64,000 bases of DNA from Sorex araneus (lineage: Eukaryota; Chordata; Mammalia; Eulipotyphla; Soricidae): the NCBI RefSeq assembly GCF_027595985.1, contig NC_073313.1:102845552-102909551 (forward strand), written 5' to 3'. Position numbers and translations under genes: made by a program. Positions within the stretch are counted from its first letter, which is position 1, and each line of letters opens with the position of its first letter. This document shows, in pieces, positions 1 to 11,739 of the stretch. The notes beneath the pieces are model-generated. The model did no database searches, was not told the origin of the DNA, and saw only the letters and a list, made by a program, of their open reading frames with translations.

Positions 1-671
1 ATCAACGGAATGAACATCTCTGAATGCAGCAGTTATGTGTACCTAGGTCAAGAACTCAACATGGTGAACAACCTGGCACCTGAGCTGCCCAGGAGGAAGA
101 GAGGGGATGGAACGCCTTCAAGAGCGTGGAAGAAGTTTTTAGGAGGATAAAGAATCTCTGGCTCCGAGCACATCTTTTCAACCTCACCATTCTTTCTACA
201 CTAACATACACCTCAGAGATCTGGGCCCTATGAAAATAGGATAAGAATGCAATTTGGGTCTCACAAAGAGGAATCAAAAGTGCTATGCTTAGAATATCAT
301 GCTTCACTCATGTGAGAGAAGGAATCGGAGTTCTGATCTCCATTGATGATCGAGAATCAGGGACGCTGTCTTGTTTGCCAACGCGTCAAAAATCAGATGG
401 GCTGGACACGTAATGCGTTTTGGAGACAACCACTGAACTAGAGCTGTTACTGACTGGACCCGATGGGACATCAAAAGAACGCATGTCTACCCACCAAGGA
501 GATGGTCAGACTTCTTCAAGACCCTGAATGAATGGTTTGAGGCTCGTCGTGATCCTGAAGTGAGCAGACGCCATTGGGCTATACTACCACATGGCAGGGA
601 TGAATGCAGACATTACTGGTGCCCGCTTAAGCAAATCTGTTAGCAAGGGGATGACAAGTGATACAAGTGAT
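1..671 (+). mobile_element. RTE-clade LINE, 3' end of ORF and tail
   Basis: This is the 3' end of an RTE-type non-LTR retrotransposon; the window opens inside it. Broken translation resembles the post-RT region of RTE proteins: ISECSSYVYLGQELN near the start, LRAHLFNLTILSTLTYTSEI near 165-225, then KIRWAGHVMRF-like and RWSDFF-like stretches, ending near 605-640 with HYWCPLKQIC and a stop. Frameshifts and stops make it dead. The 3' UTR is only a few bases followed by GTGATACAAGTGAT, the microsatellite-style tail expected of RTE elements rather than poly(A). The first 110 bases match 36930-37035 of the second RTE copy at roughly 85 percent by eye. Confidence 0.88.
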
Positions 672-869
672 GGCACAATACTCCATGACAATAATATCTT
701 TCAGTGTCAAAAGTCAAATGTTGAAAGACAATTCTTCTTGCCAACAACTCCCACAAGAGTGTCATGGTGGACATACTACAGGCTATAAAGGGGCATCTGG
801 GTAATTTCTTAATGATCAAGGGACATGCACACCAGGAATAACTCACACTCTTAAAAATATATGCATCTA

Positions 870-1140
870 TGCCGGAAGTAGATAATGCACAAAACATGAT
901 GATCTCTCAGTGTCTGTGATGCAAGCTATAATGCCCAAAAGTATAGAGAGAGAGAGTATGGGGAATATTGTCTAACATAGAGGCAGGGGGAGGGTGAGAA
1001 AGGGGGGATATAGCCGGGATATTGGTGGTGGGGAATATGCACTGGTGGAGGGATGGGTGTTTGGTCATTGTGAGATTGTAACCCAAACATGAAAGCTTGT
1101 AACTGTATCACGGTGATTCAATAAAATTTTAAAAAAAATT
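870..1140 (+). mobile_element. 5'-truncated L1, 3' UTR only
   Basis: About 270 bases of shrew L1 3' UTR: a purine-rich stretch, the GGTGGTGGGGAATATGCACT box, ACATGAAAGCTTGTAACTGT and CACGGTGATTCAATAAAA, then an A/T tail. It is flanked by perfect direct repeats of TTAAAAATATATGCATCTA at 851-869 and 1141-1159, which are target-site duplications. Confidence 0.85.
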
Positions 1141-1159
1141 TTAAAAATATATGCATCTA

Positions 1160-2390
1160 CCGCAAAAGATACAGTGGCCAGAATACAAAGACTATCCACA
1201 GAATGGGAAAGGATATTTACACAATACCCATCAGATAAGGGGTTGATATCAATGGTATATAAAGCACTGGTTGAACTCTACAAGAAGAAAACATCCAACC
1301 CCATCAAAAAATGGGGCAAAGAAATGAACAGAAACTTTACCAAGGAAGAAATACAAATGGCCAAAAGGCACATGAAAAAGTGCTCTACATCACTAATCAT
1401 CAGAGAGATGCAGATCAAAACAACCACGAGATACCACCTCACACCACAGAGACTAGCACACAGCCAAAAGAACAAAAGCAACCGCTGTTGGAGAGGATGT
1501 GGGGAGAAAGGGACCCTTCTACACTGCTGGTGGGAATGCCGACTGGTTCAGCCCTTCTGGAAAACAATATGGACGATTCTCAAAAAATTAGATATTGAGC
1601 TCCAATTTGACCCAGCAATACCACTGCTGGGAATATATCCCAGAGAGGCAAAAAAGTACAATCGAAATGACATCTGCACATGTATGTTCATCGCAGCACT
1701 GTTTTCAATAGCCAGAATCTGGAAAAAACCCGAAGGCCCTAGAACGGATGACTGGTTGAGGAAACTTTGGTACATCTATACAATGGAATACTATGCAGCT
1801 GTTAGAAAAAAGGAGGTCATGAATTTTGTATTTAAGTGGATCGGCATGAAAAGTTTCATGCTAAGTGAAATGAGTCAGAAAGAGAGAGACAGACATAGAA
1901 AGATTGCACTCATCTATGGCATATAGAATAACAGAGTGGGAGACTAACACCCAAGAATTGTAGAAATAAGTACCAGGAGGTTGACTCCGTGGCTTGGAGG
2001 CTAACCTCACATTCTGGGGAAAGGGCAACTCAGAGAAGGGATCACCAACTATAATGTAGTCGAAGGCCATGCAGGGGAAGGGAGTTGCGGGCTGAATGAG
2101 GGCTAGAGACTGAGCACAGTGGCCACTCAACACCTTTATTGCATACCTCAACAGCTAATTAGAGAGAGAGAACAGAAGGGAATGCCCTGCCACAGTGGCA
2201 GGGTGGGGTGGGGGGAGATGGGATTGGGGAGGGTGGGAGGGATGCTGGTTTTACTGGTGGTGGAGAATGGGCACTGGTGAAGGGATGGGTTCCCGAACTT
2301 TGTATGAGGGAAGCATAAGCACAAAAGTGTATAAATCTGTAACTGTACCCTCACGGTGATTCACTAATTAAAAATAAATAAATTAAAATA
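1160..2390 (+). mobile_element. L1 3' end: ORF2 C-terminus plus 3' UTR
   Basis: A second, relatively young 5'-truncated L1, inserted directly after the right-hand duplication of the preceding L1. It holds the last quarter of ORF2, then a 3' UTR from about 1927 ending in CTCACGGTGATTCACTAATT and an A/T tail. A third, AT-expanded copy of the same target site lies at about 2386-2408, so the two L1s integrated at the same spot. Confidence 0.85.
1174..1926 (+). pseudogene. L1 ORF2 C-terminal fragment (250 codons open)
   Basis: An uninterrupted 250-codon frame covering the C-terminal region of L1 ORF2p. Visible markers are [20 protein letters not shown] at the start, YHLTPQRL, a Cys/His stretch ([18 protein letters not shown]) typical of the ORF2 C-terminal zinc-knuckle-like segment, [12 protein letters not shown] and YTMEYYAAV, ending at TAG. 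Endonuclease and reverse transcriptase domains are absent because of 5' truncation, and the apparent first codon is GTG inside the frame, so no protein is expected. The lack of stops suggests a recent insertion. Confidence 0.85.
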
Positions 2391-2409
2391 TATATATATA
2401 TGCATCTAA

Positions 2410-5400
2410 ATACTTAAAACAAGCTAATAGGTTTGAAGTAAGACATTGATAGCAAAACAATAATATTTGGACACTTCAACATGGCTCTGTAATGTCTTGA
2501 TACATCAACTAGACTAAAGGTCAGTAAAGAAATACTATCTTTGACGGAACAAACAGAAGAGAGGATTTTAGTAAATATATTTTTATATATTTATATATTT
2601 GTGTATATTTATACATATGCACACATATATGCATTATCATCCTCAAAAAAAATAAATACACATACTTCTCCCATGAGTATCAAACATTCTCCCAGTTAGA
2701 ATATGGGCCTTTGACACAAAATATACCTCCACAGATTCAAGAATATAGAAATCATAACAATTATCTGAACACGATACACTCAAATAGAAGTTAACTACAA
2801 AAAGAAATGGAGAAATAAATCAAACACCTGTAAATTAAACTGCTTGCTACTGAACAACCAGTTGATTATGGAAGAAATAAACAAGGAAATAAACCAGGAA
2901 ATATTCCTGGGAACAAAGGAGAATGAGGACTGCCTAACAGAAGTTGTGGTACACAGCCAAAAGCAGTGTTAAGAGGAAAGTTTGTAGCTACAGAGCATTG
3001 AGCAGGAAGGAATAAAGGGACTACTTGACTGTAAAACTTAAGAAACTGAAAAATAACCAAAAATAAGACCAAGAAATCAGGAAGAAGGAAATAATAAAAC
3101 TTAGAGCATAAGTTAATAACTGGGATAAAAAAAAACTGAATTATTAATGAAGCCAAGAGCTGGTCTTTGAAAAAAATAAACAAAATCTAAAATCCAGTAG
3201 CCAGACTCACAAAGAAAAATATTTAGAGAGCTTTAATAAGCACAAACATAAATGAAGGGTTTGTCACAACAGACTAACAGAAATTCAAAATATCATCAAA
3301 AATTACTTTGAAAATTTTTATGCCAGGAAACAAGAAAACTTAGAGAAAATTGATAAATTCTTGTGCTCCTATAACTTCACAACCTGAATTAAGAATATTT
3401 AGAACATATGAACAGATCTATTACTTTTGAAGCAATCAAAATTATAATAAAAATCTACCCCCAAACAAAAGCCAAGGCCCAGGTAAATTTACTACTGAGT
3501 TCTTTTGAACCTATAAATAAAACCTACTGGAAATGCTTTTTAGGATTTTCTAAGTAATTGAAGAAACAGAAATACTCCCAGTATCTATGAAGGAAGGATC
3601 ACCTGATATGAAAAGCAGAGAGACAAAACAAAACAAGAGATTACAGGCTGCTATCCCTGATGAACACAGATGCAAAGATCCTCAACAAAATACTAAGAAA
3701 TATAATACAACAACTCATCAAAAATGCCATACATGACTAAGTGGGATTCATCCCAGGGATGCAGAAATGGTTTAAGATACACAAGTTAATCAATGTAATA
3801 AATTGTATCAATAAAAGAAAAATAAAAGTCACATGATCAATCAATAGATGCAGAGAAACCATTTGACAAAATCCAGATCCCATTCATGATATAAAAAAAC
3901 TCTCAATAACGTGGAAATTGAAATAAATTTCCTTAATTTGGCCAAATTCATTTACCACAAGTCCACAGCAAACATTATATGCAATGGAGATAAACTAAAA
4001 GCCTTCCCTCTAAAATCATGCACAAGACAATGTTTTCTACTCTTGCCACTTCTATTCAATCTAGTATTGGAAGTACCTGTCATAGCAATTAGGCAAGTAA
4101 AATATAACAGGTTCATCCAGGTAAGAAAGGAAGAAAAAAAGCTCTCACTAATTTCAGCTGACATTCTACTATATTTAGAAATTCCTAAAGACTCAACAAA
4201 AAACTGCAAAATAAATAGGTTTTTATAGCAAAGTGGCAGACTACAAAATTAATATGCAAAATTCTGTGGCTTTCTTATATGCAAATAATGAAATAGAAAA
4301 GAGAGATATTAAAAAAGCAAATTAGTGAAACCCAATCATAAATAACTTCGTGACTGTGCATCTCATGGTGATTCAATAGAAAAATTAATTTTAAAAATTA
4401 AAACGCAAATGTATCCATAATTGTGCTCCAAAAGTCAAGTACCTATGATCAGCTAAACTAAAGAGGTAAAAGACCTATATAAAGAAAACTACAAGACAAT
4501 ACTTCAAAAAATAAAAGAAGACATAAAGCGATAAAATCACATCCCTATTCAGGAATTGGAAGTATTACTATTATCAAAATGGCAATTCTACAAAGCATTG
4601 TATGAATCAATGCAACCTCTATCTATAAGGATACTCTTGACATTTTTCAAATATATAAATCAAACAATCCTGGAATTCATAGGGAACAGTTACTATGCCC
4701 CCTGAATAGCTAAAGAAATCCTTTGGTTAAATAAAACAGAAGACATCACTTTCACCAATGTAAAAATCTAGTACAAAATGGTAGTAATTTAAATAAAGAG
4801 AACTCCTCGGATCAATAGAATATGGTATCCTGAGACAGCCTTTCATTTAAATGATCAGTTATTCTTTGATAAAAACCACTTAAAATAGGTGGTGCCTGGG
4901 AAACTGCTCAGTTACATGCAATAAAATAAACTCAGACCTCTTTCTAACGCCATGTACAAAATACAAATCAAAATGGGTTAAAGACCATAATATCAGACCT
5001 GAACTTGTACATAAATAAAATAGAGGCAAAATTCTTTATTATATTGGAGCTAAAGTCATATTCAGGGATAAAACACCACTGAGAAAGGATGTGGATATAA
5101 AGATTTTTAAAAGGGACTACATTTTTTAAGAAGTTTATTCACCCCAGAGGAAATGATAACTAAAATACAAAGACAGTCCACAAATTGGAAGAAATTATTT
5201 ACCCAATACTCATCTAATAAGGGATTAGCATCAATGATATATATGCATATATATGGAGAAGATATGAACAGAAACTTCCCCAAAGAATAAATGTAAATGG
5301 CCAAAAGGCACATGAAAAAATGTTCTGCATCACTAATTATAGGGGATATGCAAAACATTAAAACAACAATATCACACCACAGAGACTAGGACACATCAAA

Positions 5401-6250
5401 ATGAACAACCAGTGCTAGTGTGGTTGCGGGAAGAAAGGCACTGTCATTCACTTTTAGTGGGAATGTCAACTGGTCCAGCCTTTCCACAAAGCAATACGGA
5501 CATTTCTAAAAAAATCTAGGAATTTAGCTTCATTTTTACCCAGAAACTCCACATCTTGGAATATAACCCAAGGGTTTAAAATCAAAATGGACCCTTAAAC
5601 ACCTCTGTATACCTTGAAACACTATTCACAATATCTGGAAATAACTCACATGTCAAAAAAAATGAGTAGATAAAGAAACTATATTATATATGTACTGTGG
5701 ACTATTACTCAGCCAAAAAAGGTAAAGTCATTAAATTTGCTGCACATGGAGGGACTTGGAGATTATCATGATGAGTGAAGTTGGCCAAAGGAGACACCAA
5801 CACAGAATGACCTTTCTCACATGTGGGATATAAAGAAACATAATGGTGGAATAACAAATACCCAAAGACAGTGGAAACAAAGAGGATGAGAACTGGTATT
5901 TAGTAGTAAACATGCCACTTTAGGGGCTTGGAGAAATGACAGAAAAGAGGCAACTTCTATAGTGGAGGAAAGCGTTCTATGGTAGAGGAAAGTGTTAATT
6001 GAGCATGAGGAGGTGGTGTTGAAAGGTTATGTATAAAGCGCTATCAGCAACAAAACTGCAAACCACAATGCAAGAACTTATTTTTTTCTTAAAAGTACCT
6101 CTCGTAGAGCAGATAGGTGGGTGGGAGGCAAATGGGCATAATGGGTACTGGTGGAGGAAAGTGGGTATTGCTAAAGGGTTCCGTATTGAAACGTTGTATG
6201 CCTGCAACCCAATCATAAAAAACTATTTTCACGATGAGCAAATATTTTGT
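2410..6250 (+). mobile_element. Old degenerate L1 (ORF2 and 3' UTR)
   Basis: Nearly four kilobases of a much older L1 with many stops and indels. Recognisable ORF2 landmarks are an endonuclease-like stretch near 2455-2545, the RT region near 3630-3900 (CTGATGAACACAGATGCAAA, GATTCATCCCAGGGATGCAG), the YLGI-type region near 4430-4500 and the ORF2 C-terminus near 5160-5860. A 3' UTR-like end lies at about 5950-6250. A fragment of another L1 interrupts it near 4.35 kb. Start and end are approximate. Confidence 0.75.
4318..4396 (+). mobile_element. Very short L1 3'-end insertion
   Basis: About 80 bases matching the terminal L1 3' UTR (AACCCAATCAT, GTGCATCTCATGGTGATTCA, then an A/T tail), sitting inside the older L1, whose ORF2 homology continues on both sides. 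Confidence 0.6.
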
Positions 6251-6252
6251 TA

Positions 6253-6880
6253 AAGAGTTTTTTTCTCCAGAGCACCACAGATTTTCCTTTTCACTCTTCA
6301 CAGTTGTCCTTAAGTAAGTTTTCCCTTGTCTATATTTATTGTTTATAGTTTTGATATGAAATAAACTATCCTTATTAAATGCAGATTTCTGATTTGTCAC
6401 TTCAGAAGACTGCTCTGATTGCAACCACTTCACTTTTATATGTTCTTGAGTAGATTTAATAAATGTAGTACATTCAAGTACTCTTCTATCTCTATTGGAA
6501 AATCACCACTACTGAAATCTGAGATATTTTTAAAAATCTATCTATCATGAGCAGTATCTAGAGAAAAGGGTGTGAAATGAGTGAGATGAGGATTAAACTG
6601 CCCACATGACACAGCACAGCTATAAAAGAACATTTTATATTTTGCTGACATTGGTGAAATTGAAAGACAGAACTTGCCGGGGTCTAAAGGGTAACTCAGG
6701 ATTCTAAAATTCCAAACATCTGGGTGATTTTGAGTAGTCTAGATATTCAGGTCCTTGAGCACTCATAGGGTCCTGGGCATGTCAATCCTTGGTCCTCAGC
6801 AAATGAGCTTGTGATGACGAAACAATGCGCTTGCAAGTTTCAGCAAATCAGCATGCAGTGATGAAAGCAGCCCCTTGTTG
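6253..6880. other. No feature recognised
   Basis: AT-rich sequence without a convincing repeat or gene signal. Confidence 0.5.
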
Positions 6881-7196
6881 ACCTTTCAATGCTCCACCTC
6901 TGGTTGTCAGTTCATTTTATTTTTTTCCACTACCATGTCAGGTGTTGTCTAGGTGGACCTCCAAGTAGTCCTCTGTCCTCCTGTGTTTTCTTTTACTTTT
7001 GTGGGAGGAGAGGGGTACAGGGCCTCCACGGGCACGTAAAAAAATCTCTGCTTTTTGAGGCTAACTTTTCTGCAGCTGCCGCGGTAACTGTTGCTTTTCA
7101 TAAGACTCCGCTTTATAACATCCTCCCTCCTTGTCCTCTAGCACCAACATTACAGTGAGTAGAGTTAACTGATTATCATCAAAACTCCTTGCTGAA

Positions 7197-7496
7197 ATGT
7201 CTACCCCAGATGAACACCAACCATCATGTAGCCATGGAACATCCAATAAGGGACAAAATGGAGTCAGAGTGGCTGCGGCTTATCTTACTGCCCAAGTGGT
7301 CTCAACAGCCCTTCGGGAGGAGATTGAGGAGGAAGAGGTAGTTCAGCCCCAAGTCAAAGAAGGCTGCGATGAACAGTCAGCAGAGAAGAAATGTCTTGAG
7401 GAGAAACAGAAGGAATGTAATGTGGAAGAAGAAGAACCGGGTAACAACAGCTGTCTGGAGGCAAATGGTGATGAAGGACAAGACAAAGATTGTTAG
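7197..7496 (+). CDS. Uncertain small acidic ORF (99 aa), unidentified
   Basis: I do not recognise this protein. The frame opens at ATG 7197 (context GAAATGTCT) and runs 99 codons to TAG. The N-terminal half is Ser/Gln/Asn-rich with a short hydrophobic stretch (AAAYLTAQVV, about residues 27-36). The C-terminal half is very acidic (LREEIEEEEVV about residues 41-51; VEEEEPGNN about 76-84) and Cys-containing, ending DKDC. It is one of the few open frames not explained by a repeat. Upstream is a pyrimidine-rich tract ending CCTCTAG near 7141, which could be a splice acceptor, and AATAAATAG near 7934 could be a polyadenylation signal. It could be a lineage-specific, perhaps testis-type gene, a retrocopy, or chance. 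Confidence 0.25.
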   Translation: MSTPDEHQPSCSHGTSNKGQNGVRVAAAYLTAQVVSTALREEIEEEEVVQPQVKEGCDEQSAEKKCLEEKQKECNVEEEEPGNNSCLEANGDEGQDKDC

Positions 7497-8204
7497 GTAC
7501 AGGGAGAGCTCAGAAATGTAGGGTCTTGTGAGTTTCCCATGGCAGGATTTCAGTCTATATTCCTTCATCTTGTCCTTTTGTTTGGCTCATTCTAGTTAGA
7601 ATTGTATCTTTCTGGTTCAGGCAGGTCCCAAGTAAAGTATTTTGTTGGCATTCCGTTGGTAACGTTCTATTATTTCTTCCTTTAGCTTGAAGGCATAAAA
7701 AGACATGGGTGAAGGAAAGAAAAACAAAGAATCGATCTTCATGAATATGAGATTTTCAGATTTTCGGCAGTCACTGAAAATGCATGTCACCAATGTAATT
7801 GTTCCAAGATTCATCACCCAAAAAGTAACATTAACTTATATCTGACTGTGGCACCTTTCAGATATACCTGACAGCATTTGTTGTGTTTAAGTAAACATTT
7901 GAATTGTTTGCTTCAATTTGCTTGCTTTATTTAATAAATAGTACAGACCAATTATCTTTATAATTTTTTGTTTTGGCCCACTTTATCATCATTGAAAGGG
8001 AGTGATTTAAATTATTTGGTTTCGATTTAGAGGTGCTGTTTGAGGTTCAATTTTTGCATATTCCAATTAAAATATCTAGTTATAAATAATGTAAGTAAAT
8101 AGTTCTAGCTTCTAGTGTATATTATTTTTAAAGAGTGCTAAGTGGTCTAGCTTTCCTAAAGATCCCGTGGAGCTACTAAGAAGATGTGGGTCCACGTTGC
8201 GGGA

Positions 8205-8380
8205 GAGGGGTGCTGGAAGATAGTTGAGTGGTAGAGGTGCTTGTATACAATTCCAGTGGCCTCTGTTTGAACCCCCAGTACCATATTTGGTCCTTTGAGC
8301 TCTAAGAGTAATTAACTCTTGAACACAGAGCGAGGATTGGCTCTTGAGCACCATTATGTGCTCAAAGCAAAAAAAAAAGT
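8205..8380 (+). mobile_element. Degenerate tRNA-derived SINE
   Basis: Opens GGTGCTGGAAGATAG and retains CCCCCAGTACCATATTTGGT and GAGTAATTAACTC before an A-run near 8370. It is an old copy of the shrew tRNA-head SINE. Confidence 0.6.
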
Positions 8381-8551
8381 TGTGCGTTAAAGCACCATTA
8401 TGTGATTTAAAGCAAAAAAAAAAAGATTGGAAGTTGTTAGATGCCATTTTAGATCCACTGAATTGTAACTTTAATGTCATGCCAACAATGAATGTTTTAT
8501 ATGTCCTTTAAATGATAATGAGACATATTTAAGTTTAAGAAATATTGATTT

Positions 8552-8682
8552 GCGCCAGAGAGATAGTACACTGGGTTAGGTACTTGCATTGCATGCACTG
8601 ACTCCAGTCCCCTGAGTACTTCCAGGAGTTAACCCTGAGAACAGCCATGTTTATGTTTTCCCCACCTATCAAAACAAACACA
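8552..8682 (+). mobile_element. Degenerate tRNA-derived SINE
   Basis: Opens GCGCCAGAGAGATAGTACAC, with TTGCATTGCATGCA (head) and CTGAGTACTTCCAGGAGTTA (body). The 3' end is eroded. Confidence 0.6.
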
Positions 8683-8689
8683 AATATTC

Positions 8690-9570
8690 AATATCATTTA
8701 TGACAAATCTTGCTTTATTAACCTGGTCTGTTATACATAAGTTAAACATGACAGTAAAGACTGGACTGGGGAGGAATCTAGAATTCTCCTGGGTAGAAAC
8801 AGGGAACAATTTAAATTTGCTAATAGAGGCTAGTTACAGTATAAAAAATATATAAAGGAAAATACTACTTCTAAAATATGCAAGTGTATGATGGCATGTG
8901 TGTAATGTTTTGGAAGATTTTTTAACGCACTGTAAACCTTACCAGATAAATATACCCATGTGGGTTTTAGTTTTAAGTCCAAAGAAACTTCCATGTTCCT
9001 CTTCACTGTGATTGTGATTCTGAAAGTTGAGCTCACTGCCAGTGCATATGATTGAGAGGTGACAAAACTCGGTGCCCATAAGCACGGAATGTGATAATTG
9101 AACGTTATCAACAGATATGCATGCGAATTCTCAGAGGTGAAGAATGAAATTGTTTATATAAAAGGGTAAAGGCTGAGTATGGGACCTGGAATGAGGACCA
9201 AGACCCTGGGGTAGGAACCCTTTATGCCCACATTAGTGGGATAGAACTAAGATGTTCACATATGATGAAAATATTATAAGATAACTGCCAATAATTCCCA
9301 CCTTCAGGTAATCACACACATATTCACAGTCCCTGACCTTGAGTTTGGTGAATGTAATGCCTTCCTTCTGGTCAATATAATAGGGATGTGTTATGAATAG
9401 ATGGATCTATAGTTAATGAAAAATATGGTGTGAGGGAAAATGAAGAGGAGAGGGAGAGAGGAGGAGGGGGAGAGATAAATTAATGCTTTGGATATAGTAG
9501 AGGAGAGCCCTGGAGACCCCAGGTATCTTGTTTGTCAACCAATATTAATGACATACACCTATTACTATTT
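8690..9570. other. No gene; purine-rich tract near 9430-9475
   Basis: Unique-looking AT-rich DNA. The only distinct feature is a GA-rich simple stretch (GAAGAGGAGAGGGAGAGAGG) near 9440-9470. Confidence 0.5.
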
Positions 9571-9574
9571 TTTT

Positions 9575-11720
9575 CTGTAATTCTTTCTCTTTTTTAAGAA
9601 CAGTAATTTACAAAGTTACTAATATTTGTATTTTAGACATACAGTACTTCAACACCAATCCTACCACCAGTGTCAATTTACCTATACAAGTGTTCCCATG
9701 CTCCCTCCAATCTCCGCCCCACACAAACCCCCATCTTTGACAGGCAGACTTCAAAGTTCTGTAGCTCTTGTTTAGATATCATGTTTTCAGTGCTGTTGAG
9801 AATACACTTTTGATATAGAGCTATACCACTCTCCTACATCTCCACTAAAACTGAGGCCCCTGACCTCTGTTCCCCCATTAGTTATCTTCCTCTTCTTTCT
9901 TATCCCCTTGATTTCTTTCTTACTCTGTCCTTCTCTCTTCCTTATACTCTGGAGTCGAGGCTTATACAGATATTTTCCTTTATTAATTACATTTCCTCAT
10001 CCAGTTATTCTATATAGCACTGTCTTCCCGTTGTTCATCGATTTGCTCGAGCAGGCACCAGCAACGTCTCCATTGTGAGACTTGTTACTGTTCTTGGCAT
10101 ATCGAATATGCCAAGGGTATCTTGTCAGGCTTTGCCTTGTGGGCAGGATATTATCGGTAGCTTGCCAGACTCTGAGAGGGACAGAGGAATCGAACCCTGG
10201 TTCGCCACATGCAAGATAAACGCCCTACCCACTGTGCTCCAGTCCTCATCTCAGTCATTCTGTATATGACTGATAAATGAGATCATCATGTACTTGTCTT
10301 TCTTCTTGTGGCTTACTCTGGCTTACTTCATTCAACATAATATCTTCCAATTCCAACCAGTTTGCAGCAAATTGCATTATTTCATTTATTTTATCTTTCT
10401 TTAAAGATGTATAGTGTTTCATTGTGTATATACCGCATCTTCATAGTCCATCTGTCCTTGGACACCTAGATTAAATCCATATCTTAGTTATTATATTAAG
10501 TACCGCAATGAATAATTGTGTGCATATGTACTTTTATATAAATGTTTCCATATATTGGGGGTATATTCCCAGTAGTGGAATTTCTAGGTCGGTTAGAAAC
10601 TCAATTCTAAGTTCACTCAGTACTCTCACTCCTGTTTTCCAGAATGTTTGAATCAGACACATTCTCACCAGTAGTGGATAAGAGATTCTTTTTTCACCAC
10701 AACCCTGCCAACACAAATTGTTCTCACTATTTTTGATATGTGCTGTTCTCACTCAAGTGGGATGATATCTTATTGTTTTCTTGATGTGGATTTCTCTTAT
10801 TAAACTAATTATGAGCACTCTTTCATGAGCCTGTTAACTGTCATCCTCTGACAGTTGTTTTTCATTTTCTTTCAAAAAGAGTTGACATTTAGCAAAAAAA
10901 TTTGTGTGAAATCAGAAGAGACACCAAATACCCAAAGTCATATTGAAAAATAAGACATTAGGGGACATTTAAGTATCTAATTTGTAACTTACTATAAAGT
11001 TTTAGTGATTCCGCCATGGTACTGGAATTTTTATGAAGTTTATGGATTTTTTTATGTTGTTGATTTTTGTGAGTACTTTATATATCCTGAATCCAGATTC
11101 CTTATCTAATATGTTGAAAGAGAACATTTTTTTCTATATCAGTTAGCTGTCTTTCGGTTTTAGTCCATGTTTCCTTCAACATACAGAAACTCCTTTAATT
11201 TTATATAGTCCCATTTGTTTGCTTTTAATTTTGTTGCTTTTGTCAGTAGTGTCATATCATTAAAGATGCCTTTGATGCCCAAGTCTTAGAGCATTCTGTC
11301 AATATTTTCTTCAATGTATTTTATAGTATTCAGTCAGAGATCAAAGGCTCAAAGTCTTTGATCCATTTTGAATTGACTTTTGTGGAAGTCATGAGATACC
11401 TTACAGAGATACCTTATAGTTTTATGAGCACCATTTGTTGCAGTAGCTATCTTTACCTATCTTTACTCAATTTTGTGTTCTGAACACATTTCTCTAAAAA
11501 ATTAATTGTCCATAATTATGGGGTTTTATCCTTGAGTGTTCAATTTTGTATATCTTTATTCCAGTACAATGCTGGAATCACTAGACCTTTATAGTAAGTT
11601 CCAAATTAGATAATTAAATACCCTCTAATTTATTATTTTTCAATATGGCTTTGGATATTTGGTGTCTCTTCTGATTTTATACAGTTTTCAACTGAATGTC
11701 AACAGTTACTAATAATTTTA
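9575..11720 (-). mobile_element. Old reverse-strand L1 with internal rearrangement
   Basis: Read on the minus strand, an old L1 runs from ORF2 (near 11720) to a 3' UTR near 9575-9900 (CACCACCAGTGTCAATTTAC-type region). Landmarks on the plus strand are TTCCAGAATGTTTGAATCAG near 10640 and CCCATTTGTTTGC near 11210. A SINE is nested at 10017-10252. Positions 10879-11034 are an inverted copy of 11560-11715, so part of the element is present in both orientations. Confidence 0.7.
10017..10252 (-). mobile_element. RTE-tailed SINE, nested in L1
   Basis: Reverse-strand copy of the second SINE family: tRNA-like head (near 10190-10250), a body with AACAGTAACAAGTCTCACAA, and an RTE-like tail. Flanked by near-identical duplications AGTTATTCTATATA (10003-10016) and AGTCATTCTGTATA (10253-10266), which places the insertion precisely inside the host L1. 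Confidence 0.82.
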
Positions 11721-11739
11721 AGTTGTTTTTATATTTCCT

